Origin: Adiantum capillus-veneris | Taxonomy: Eukaryota > Streptophyta > Polypodiopsida > Polypodiales > Pteridaceae | Length of the DNA: 64,000 nt | NCBI GenBank assembly: GCA_014529385.2 | Contig: CM043970.1 | Span: forward strand, 41,037,279-41,101,278 | Direction: 5' to 3' | Shown here: positions 57,146-64,000 of the stretch, piece by piece | How the letters are laid out: each line of letters starts with the position of its first letter | Position numbering within the stretch: the first letter of the stretch is position 1 | Made by a program: the position numbers and the translations under genes | The notes under the pieces: generated by a model | Seen by the model: only the letters and a program-made list of their open reading frames with translations | Database searches by the model: none | What the model was told of the DNA's origin: nothing

Positions 57146-57675
57146 TGTAACAGACTTGGACACTCCAAGTCAAGAATCAACCGCGACAGCACCAAATAAC
57201 CACTTCAAAACAAGTCACAGATCACAATGGATGTACACTGGCGCGGCGGAGTTCCGTGCCTAGAGATATTGGCCCCAAAGACTGGCACCCCTTTCGGTAT
57301 TCTTTTTATATTAATCAAATCAAAGTACAAGAGAGTGGCTAGGGTTTCACTCTCAGACTCTGCGTCCAGATGCTCTGAGAAGTGAGGCCCTCACCATTAA
57401 TTTAAAGATTACAAGGGATGCCCAAAAGCAGAGCCCCAAAAGCTTTTAAAATAAAACGCATCAGTTCTCTCTCTCTCTTAGAGTCTTTTTATTAAAAAAA
57501 GCAAAATTCGTGTCGCTCATCATTTTCCAAAATAAAAAATAAAAAAATAAAAAAAATTAGCCTTGGCGATTTCCGGAAATTAGGGTTTTTGGTAAAAATT
57601 AGGGTTTGCAAGAATTTTACGGTTTCTGGCAGAAATTAGGGTTTCTGCTCTCCGCTACGTCATCACTTTGTGACA
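57146..57675 (-). repeat. 5' LTR of element A
   Basis: 530 bases, plus-strand ends TGTAACAGACTTGG and CACTTTGTGACA, followed by GAGTG. It contains the telobox array near its minus-strand start. Confidence 0.93.
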
Positions 57676-57680
57676 GAGTG
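57676..57680 (+). repeat. Target site duplication GAGTG, right copy
   Basis: Partner of 44528-44532. Confidence 0.88.
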
Positions 57681-58671
57681 AATAAGATCAAGAGGATTAG
57701 CTTTGCGAGAGACACCAGAGTAATAAGAAGATTTCTTTTGCTTTCCATAAAGACAATCGTTATAAAAATCCAAGTTTTTGCCTTTTAAATCAACCCTCTT
57801 TAGAGAGGAAAGCACATCAATACCCTTTTGGCTCATATGGCCAAGTCTCTTATGCCACAATTCCGTGTGTGAAGCAACTTGAGCAACAACAAGAAATTTG
57901 TCAGGCAAAGCTTTGCATCAAAAATAGTACAAAGTACCTCTTTTAGACCCTTTTGCAACAAGCATAGAGCCCTTAAGCAACTTCCATGAACCCCCAGCAA
58001 AAATGGTCGTATAACCATGTGCATCTAACTCGCCACCAGATAGCAAACTTTTCTTAATGCCTGGTACAAACTCGACATCATTCAACACAAGCTCTTGACC
58101 AATGTCAAGAGCCAAACGCATAGTACCCATTCCCTCAATATTGCAAGCAAAATTATCACCAAGGTACACCTTGCCATAATTGCCTACAGCATATGTTGCA
58201 AAACACTCCAAAGATGGAGTCACAAGGAATGAAACACTAGAATCCACTATCCAAGACTGGGATAGGCCATCATTAGCACTAAGCAATGCATCAATGACAT
58301 CTTTCTTCGAGATAAGCATGTCTTCTGCATTAGCTCTCACCAAATCTGAGGGGCATGAAGCCGCAACTAAAATTTCCTCAACGTCTGACAACTCCTCAAT
58401 GACGACACTAGAGAATACATTTGCATTCTCAGCATCCCTGGAGGAATCACCTGCTGATTTTTCTCCTTTCTTCTAATCTTTCTTCTTCTTTTCTTGCGTT
58501 TCCTTCTTCCTTTCCTGCTCTTTCTTGAAATACCTGCAATAGGGTTTCTTGTGACCCTGTTTGCCACATTAATAACAAGTGACATCCTTATCCTTTGTTT
58601 TGCTCTTACTTCTATTTTGAGTCATGTTGCCACCATCACGCCTTTGATTTCTACCTCTTGCATTGTAGGTG
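57681..58671 (-). pseudogene. gag: copia gag end (zinc knuckle), protease and integrase finger
   Basis: The knuckle at 58577-58536 reads CY, TAA, CGKQGHKKPYC, so a stop falls inside the CX2CX4HX4C motif. A Lys/Glu-rich stretch follows. The protease (58391-57918) has SWIVDSSVSFLVTPS, where copia proteases have DSGAS, so both Gly and Ala are replaced. The integrase finger (57908-57681) reads ELWHKRLGHMSQKGIDVLSS and FYNDCLYGKQK, with the first Cys of the pair changed to Tyr. The protein continues beyond the A insertion at 44527. Confidence 0.85.
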
Positions 58672-59055
58672 TGTTATGTCCCGCTCACAGGAGAGGGGAT
58701 CTAGCCTAGATGCCGTCGGGATGGGCGTCCAGTGTCCGACGGACGTAGTGTGAACACGGCCAGTGTGGCCGGCCATTATTATAAAAAGAAGGCCAAGGCC
58801 TCATTTGTAGTTATCGACCCCCACTAGCAAAGTGCCAGTGGTTAGCCCACGAGGCTAGGAGTGCGCGAGGTCACCTCGAGGAGGTGAGGCCGGGTGGTAT
58901 GGGACGCCCGGTCTTACAGGTGCACGCCTACGTCTTCGGACGCTGGCCCCAGCACGGGAGAGCTGCCGGATGGTGGCTATGGTCGGGTGGTTCGTTCGAC
59001 GTGTATCTGTAGGCGGTCTGTGTAGCCAGGAGATCCTCTCTCCTCGTTCGTTTCA
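58672..59055 (+). repeat. 5' LTR of element F
   Basis: TGTTATGTCCCGCTC...CTCGTTCGTTTCA, 384 bases and GC-rich, followed directly by the primer site. The start could be two bases earlier (TGTGTTATG). No partner LTR in the window. Confidence 0.8.
58778..58786 (+). promoter_or_regulatory. Probable TATA box of element F
   Basis: TTATAAAAA about 106 bases into the LTR, with GC-rich sequence on both sides. Confidence 0.6.
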
Positions 59056-59070
59056 TGGTATCAGAGCCGG
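59056..59070 (+). other. Primer-binding site of element F
   Basis: TGGTATCAGAGCCGG directly after the LTR end CA, initiator tRNA-Met type. Confidence 0.9.
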
Positions 59071-59404
59071 CTTGGCTACACGAAGGACGATGTGCACACC
59101 TACGGGCTGGTCAGAGTCGGATAATTACCATTTCATGCAATTTTTGATGAATTAACTGTTTACTCGATTGTTTTCTTCTCTTGAGCATGTTTGCAAGTGA
59201 AATTTAATAAGCTACTCGCTGATTTTTTATAAAATTCAGCGATTTAAAAGGAGGAAGTGCTGAAAATCAGAAGATTTTTTACTGAATTTCCTAGTTTTCG
59301 ATGAAAATCAATGTAATTATCCTTAATTTGCTGGTTTTAGATTAAAATTCAGCATATTGTAACTTTTCCAATCTCTCTCTAATCTCCTTCTCTGTGTGAA
59401 GCGC

Positions 59405-59460
<56 letters not shown>

Positions 59461-60037
59461 CTCTCCTGTGGGTCTGCAGGGAAGCGTGAGGAAAGGGCTG
59501 AGAGAGAGAGTAGCGCAAGGTTGTTTTTGCTGCATCTGAGGGTGCTGGGTTTTTCCAACGTGGAGGGTCTCTTGCACTGGCTCCTATGTGGCATCTCCTT
59601 CGCCTGCTGGACACAAGCCAGGCACGCATACGCCTGCTGCCCCTTTCTCTCCACGCATCACCCCAAGGCTACGGCTGAATTTCTCAGCGCTGGATTTTTT
59701 TTACACAACCCTTATCTCTCTTCGTTGCTTTTTATTGAGTGGCCCCATTTTAAAACTTGGCCAAGTGAGTTTTAAGTGTGGCCTGGAAACTTTTATTTTT
59801 TTTAACATAAGTACGAAACCTGCAGACTATTAAAAAACTCTTACAGAGAATGAGTTTTTGCCAAAAGAACTCAATTTTCAGCCCTCTGCTTCTCTCCCAC
59901 CACTCCTCTCTCTCACCTGCTCGCACTCTCGCGCACCCACCATCACCCGCTCGCCTTCAAACGCTCACGTTGACGCGTGAAGCTCCTCGAACTTCAACTT
60001 TTCGCGATCGAAAAGTGCAGAAAAGGCCTGGTTTCGC
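59071..60037 (+). other. 5' leader of element F, no gene seen
   Basis: Non-coding, with a pure GA tract at 59407-59457 and pyrimidine-rich sequence near 59870-59950. Confidence 0.7.
59407..59457. repeat. (GA)n microsatellite in element F leader
   Basis: About 51 bases of GA. Confidence 0.97.
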
Positions 60038-60068
60038 GTGAAACTTCCAGTTTTTCACGCACCTCGCC

Positions 60069-61110
60069 ATGGATTTCTCCAGTTCATATGTGCAGAGCGT
60101 GACGACGCGCCAGGTAATATCCAAATTCCATTCACGCATGCTCTCTACACATGGATTACAAGTACTTTCCAGATTTTCGACCAACGTGTTACCGCTCTGG
60201 AAAACGCGGACGTTCAGACGAACATTCGCTTGGCCTCTCTCGAAGGGGTCGTGCAGGGGCTCAGTTCCCGACTCTCTACTCTCGAAAATATGGCTCAATC
60301 GACGACTGCGCGTATTTCCGAGGGCGAAACCCATCTCCACCAATTGCGGATGCAGATTGCTGCTTTTGGGCATTCACAGGGTGGTCCGACTGCCACAATT
60401 CCGTACAAAACTACAAATCTCTCAGGTGAAGAGAAGGAATGTACGGAACTAGCCGTAAATAATTGGCTGCACCAGTGGACCACATACTTTGATCTCCATG
60501 GGGAGCATGATGAACGGAGGATTCAGACGATTCCTCTCTATCTGCACAGTAAGGCGCTTACCTGGTGGCGTGACATGATAGAGAAGCCTACACGTGGGCT
60601 GATTTTTGTGTGAAATTCAAGAGGGATTTCGCTAAAATGGACCCTTTGAAAGCTTATGCCAAACTGCAGAGTCTTTCGATGAAAACTCTGTCTTTTGATA
60701 AATATACGACAGCTTTCAAAGAGGCGCTCACCTTCTGCAAGGTGGATTCTACGCACGCTGTGCACATGTACCTGCTGGGATTACATGAGGATTACCGTTG
60801 GGCCTTAATCAAGGACCAAGCCCCGACTGATGTCGAGGATGCAATGGCAAAGGCAAGGACGTTCCATTTGATAAATGGAGCGAACTATGAGAAGAAAAGA
60901 ACTCCAACCCATCAATCCGGTGAGGGTGCTTCGAGATTCCAGCATAAGTCCAAATCACTGCCGAGATCTTCTTAGGAGAAGAAGAAAGCCAAAAATGCTT
61001 CAGTTGCTGATGCAGTGAAGAAGGGGGCTTGCTTCAGATGTGGCCAGACGGGTCACCAAATCAAGGATTGCCCCAAGAAGAAGAAGACGCAGAAACCGCA
61101 AGGCCGGCCT
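60069..61110 (+). pseudogene. gag: Element F gag
   Basis: ATG 60069 (MDFSSSYVQSV) is a plausible start, shifting soon into the frame with a coiled-coil stretch (RVTALENADVQTNIRLASLE) and the capsid start (ELAVNNWLHQWTTYFDLHGE, LHSKALTWWRDM). A shift near 60590 leads into FCVKFKRDFAKMDPLKAYAK and LGLHEDYRWALIKDQAP. An in-frame TAG at 60973-60975 precedes the knuckle CFRCGQTGHQIKDC (61027 on). Confidence 0.85.
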
Positions 61111-62076
61111 TCGGTTCAGATTCACGAGATCTCAGGTAACTCTGATGTCATTCAAGTTGAAATCCATCATTTAGCGCACAGTTCATGCACTAATTGTATC
61201 TTTAGCACCAAAGTGTTTGATAAGCACGATCTTCTCCGTTTCCCCGGGAAGATCAATGGTCACGACGTGACCGTACTCCTTGATAATGGAAGCTCACACA
61301 ATTTTGTGGATGCAAAATTGGTGCAAAAATTGAGCCTGCGGACGCGGGACAATGACCATGAGTATCGCGTGAAGATGGCTCGTGGCGTGGATACGGATGT
61401 ATGGAATCGGATGGTTCCAAACTTGTGGCTCAAGCTAGTTGATTACAAAGAGAACCTCGATTTCCACATCATGCGCCTGGACAGAGCAGATGTTATTTTA
61501 GGAATTCCATGGTTTTATGATAAACAAAACTCATTGTATATAGACTATGTACATCACTCTCTTGTTTTTGTTAAGCAGAACATGCCTCATGTATCTTTGT
61601 CGCTTTGTAATCAAAAGTCTGTAAATAATGGTTTTGCAATACCAGTTGTTACTGCTTTGGAAATGTATAAAGAAATAAAGTCTTCTAATGTTGACTTTTA
61701 TCAATGTGTACCATCTACTTGGTTTGATTCATTAGTGCTTGGTACTTCTGTCACTGAATTTCATAAAAATGTTTCATGTTCTTCTGTTGAACTTGGGAAT
61801 TCCGACGAATCCAACCTTATCCGAGAAATCATGACTGATTTCAAGGATGTTTTTCCTAATGATCTACCTCCTGGCTTGCAGCCTTCGAGAGGAGTCGATC
61901 ATGGCATTGAGTTGGTAGCTAGTAGTCAGCCCTTCTCAAAGCAACCCTATCGGTTTAGTAAAACCGAAGAGGACGAGATTCAACGGCAACTGAAAGATTA
62001 TCTCGACAGGTGTTTTGTTCGGCCAAGTAAATTCTCCGTGGGGAGCGCCAGTGTTACTTTCTCGAAAGAAGGATAA
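61111..62076 (+). pseudogene. Element F protease and linker to RT
   Basis: Continues the frame of the knuckle. VTVLLDNGSSHNFVDAKLVQ at about 61267 is the protease active-site region with DNGS in place of DTG/DSG. RADVILGIPWFYDKQN follows, then a spacer and the RT entry (VFPNDLPPGLQPSRGVDHGI). The frame ends at 62076, where a one-base shift leads into the RT frame beginning near 62040. Confidence 0.85.
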
Positions 62077-63250
62077 CACTATGCGCTTCTGCGTGGATTA
62101 CAAGGGGTTGAACAAGCTCACTGTCAAGAACAAGTATCCGCTCCCGCGCATGGACGATCTGATAGATCGGCTCCATGGAGCGTTGTATTTTACGAAGATA
62201 GACCTGCGATCAGGCTATCATCAGATACGGATCAAACTAGAAGATATTCCTAAGACAGGCTTCCATACGCGTTATGGTCACTACGAGTTTTTGGTCTTGC
62301 CTTTTGGTTTGACCAATGCTCAAGCTACATTCCAGCAGATGGTGAATGATCTGCTGAGACCATTTTTAGGCAACTTCGTTGTTGTATTTCTCGATGATAT
62401 CTTGATCTACAGCCGAAGTTTGCCTGAGCACCTAGCGCATATACGCATTGTTCTCGAAGTACTGAGCACTGAGAAGCTTTACGCTAAAGCTTCTAAGTGT
62501 GAATTCTTTAGGAAAGAGCTTCTGTACTTTGGTCATATCATTATTCGCGATGGAATTCGCGTTGACCCTGAAAAGTTGGATAAAGTGCGAAATTGGCCCA
62601 TTCTGAAGAATGTACACCAAGTAAAGTCCTTTTTAGGCTTTACTGGATTCTTTCGCAAGTTTATCAAGGATTACTCTAAAGTTGCTGCTCCGCTTACGCA
62701 ACTTTTAAAGGAGGGGTGAAAGGGCCAAAGACTTCGGGTCCTCATCGTAAAGGTAATCCCCCTGTTGTCTGGAATGAGCGTCTCGACGAGAGCTTTCGGA
62801 CACTAAAGCACTTGGTGACTACTGCGCTAATATTGCACATTGTGGATCCTAGCAAACCGTTTTTGGTTGAAACGGATGCTAGTGATTATGCTATTGGTGC
62901 GGCATTATACCAGGATGAACGTCCTATTGCGTTTGAAAGTAAGAAGCTTTCTGACGCTGAAATGCGTTATCCAACGTATGAGAAGGAGCTTTATGCCGTA
63001 GTCCACGCCCTGAGGAAATGGCGGCACTACTTGTATGGCTCTACGTTTGTTGCATGGACAAATCATCATTCCTTGCGCTATATTTGTTATCAGGGTGATC
63101 TCACAGGCCGGAAGGCTAGATGGGTTGAGATTATGCAAGAGTTTGACTTTGAGATCCGTTATAGAAAAAGATCCAGCAATCGAGTTGCGGATGCACTCGG
63201 CAGGATTCCTGAGGTCAATGCCTTGTCTATGGCTGAAATCTCGACGGATT
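62040..63250 (+). pseudogene. pol: Element F RT and RNase H
   Basis: RT: MRFCVDYKGLNKLTVKNKYP, TKIDLRSGYHQIRI, LPFGLTNAQATFQQMV and VVVFLDDILIYS, with all three catalytic Asp present. Near 62717 a TGA and one-base shift separate it from RNase H: PFLVETDASDYAIGAALYQD, YPTYEKELYAVVHALRKWRH, AWTNHHSLRY and VADALGRIPE. In AWTNHH the Asp usual in TDH is Asn. Apart from the shift this is one of the better-kept RT regions in the window. Confidence 0.88.
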
Positions 63251-64000
63251 TCTATCTCTCTCTCCGAGGGCTATGTCGTTCCGATGGCCATTTTGGCAAG
63301 ATATGGAACGAGGTCGAAGCGGGGCATGACTCGCATACAGGCTTGGGTGGTCCGAAGACCCAAGTGAGTCGAGCTGGAGAGACGAGACAGCGACAATATT
63401 CCATAAGAGGTGAACTATTGTTCAGAAATGGTAAAGTCTGCGTGCCGGAAATCAATAAGATTCGACAAAGGATTTTGTGCAAATGCCACGATGTTCCTAG
63501 CGCTGGGCACCCAGGCATCCAGAGATTTGGCTTTGGTCAAGCGATATTTCTATTGGCCAAGAATGCACTCTTACATAGACAGCTATGTGAAAAGATGCGC
63601 TCAGTGTCGGGTCAATAAGGCAGAGCACCTTAGGAAAGCTGGCCTACTACACCCATGCAAAGTGGCAAAGTATTTCCATGGACTTCATCGTTGGTTTGCC
63701 AAATCCTAGTCGGGGCAATGACGCTATTTGGGTTGTGGTCGATAGACTCACAAAAATGACGAAGTTTATACCAACGAAGTCGACAGTAAAAAGCCATGAG
63801 TTGGCAGTTTTATTTGTCGATCAGCTTTATAAGTTGTATGGTCTCCCAAAAGATATCGTCAGCGATCGAGATACTAAGTTCACTAGCCGCTTTTGGCAGA
63901 TGTCTTTGCTCACCTTCAAACGAAGTTGAGTATGTTGTCTTTTGACCATCCTGAGTCCGACGGACAAACTGAGAGGATGAATCAAACATTAGAGGACATG
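63251..64000 (+). pseudogene. pol: Element F integrase, cut by window edge
   Basis: Finger: CHDVPSAGHPGIQR and [11 protein letters not shown]. Core: [20 protein letters not shown] (first Asp), [15 protein letters not shown] (second Asp) and PESDGQTERMNQTLED at the edge, giving the Glu. Frames change near 63530, 63680 and 63920, so it is broken. The rest lies to the right. Confidence 0.85.

Larger units (their letters stand above)
44533..57675 (-). mobile_element. Chromovirus element A, carrying element B inside its gag
   Basis: Minus strand: 3' LTR 44533-45051, 3' non-coding region, pol, gag, interruption by B (49812-56489), gag N-terminus, primer site, 5' LTR 57146-57675. Flanked by GAGTG on both sides and inserted in the copia integrase. 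By eye the first 165 bases of its LTRs show around eight differences, many more than B's LTRs, as expected for the older host insertion. Integrase has an internal deletion and RT a frameshift. Confidence 0.92.
40130..58671 (-). mobile_element. Ty1/copia retrotransposon (Tork/Tnt1-like), split by nested insertions
   Basis: Minus-strand element in pieces. Zinc knuckle, protease and integrase finger lie at 58671-57681; integrase core and tail at 44527-43899; RT at 43898-43077 and 41958-41442; RNase H at 41487-40864; then polypurine tract and 3' LTR. The order protease, integrase, RT, RNase H is diagnostic of Ty1/copia. It is interrupted by a solo LTR (41964-43071), element A with B inside it (44533-57675), and element F (from 58672). 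Its 5' LTR and gag start lie beyond F, outside the window. The Tork/Tnt1 affinity is judged from the RNase H end only. Confidence 0.88.
58672..64000 (+). mobile_element. Ty3/gypsy element F inserted in copia gag, runs off the right edge
   Basis: Plus strand: LTR 58672-59055, initiator-Met primer site, 1-kb leader, gag, protease, RT, RNase H and the start of integrase. It begins within the copia gag, so it is younger than the copia. Its 3' end and target duplication are outside the window. The gene order fits Ty3/gypsy; a chromodomain, if present, would lie beyond the window. Confidence 0.9.

Noticed and set aside
1-64000. A new defence, biosynthetic or signalling system
   Set aside because: All recognisable coding sequence belongs to known retrotransposon domain families; no host operon-like or cluster structure is visible.

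Overview
This window looks like heterochromatic, repeat-dense DNA from the nuclear genome of a land plant, probably a seed plant. I found no rRNA, tRNA, CRISPR array, bacterial operon or intact host gene. The plant call rests on Ty3/gypsy chromoviruses and a Tat-type Ty3/gypsy element, a Ty1/copia element, initiator-tRNA-Met primer sites (TGGTATCAGAGC), plant-type telobox motifs (AAACCCTAA) in LTRs, and LINE/SINE remnants. The species cannot be told from the sequence. Almost everything is transposable elements, several nested in one another, and nearly every coding region is broken by stops, frameshifts or deletions.

Left part (1-33110). A Tat-lineage Ty3/gypsy element on the minus strand (1-10947; its 3' LTR runs off the left edge) sits inside the 5' LTR of a plus-strand chromovirus, G2 (10948-18293). 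After about 1.6 kb of unassigned DNA comes a deletion derivative in which gag is followed directly by the end of integrase (19950-21640). Next is a three-LTR complex of G2's relatives on the minus strand (22689-33105). Its outer LTRs share a TGAAG target duplication and a TG microsatellite. The middle LTR has a GA microsatellite instead and belongs to a second copy.

Middle part (33111-40129). This is low-information DNA with a tRNA-derived SINE candidate (36092-36303) and a 5'-truncated, decayed LINE (36608-39650), both on the minus strand.

Right part (40130-64000). A minus-strand Ty1/copia element is the host for three insertions. (1) A plus-oriented solo LTR (41964-43071, TSD CTTTT) splits its reverse transcriptase. 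(2) A minus-strand chromovirus, element A (44533-57675, TSD GAGTG), splits its integrase; A's gag is in turn split by a plus-strand relative, element B (49812-56489, TSD CGTTG). (3) A plus-strand Ty3/gypsy element F (58672 to beyond 64000) splits its gag. The insertion order copia, then A, then B is fixed by the nesting. B's two LTRs differ very little, whereas A's show visible divergence.

The strongest candidates for something unusual are these: A and B share a protease without the catalytic Asp motif and share in-frame stops, which suggests that a defective template was amplified in trans; the A/B LTRs carry a regular array of four teloboxes; and several elements have collapsed into RT-integrase or gag-integrase junctions. 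I found no evidence for a new cellular system.
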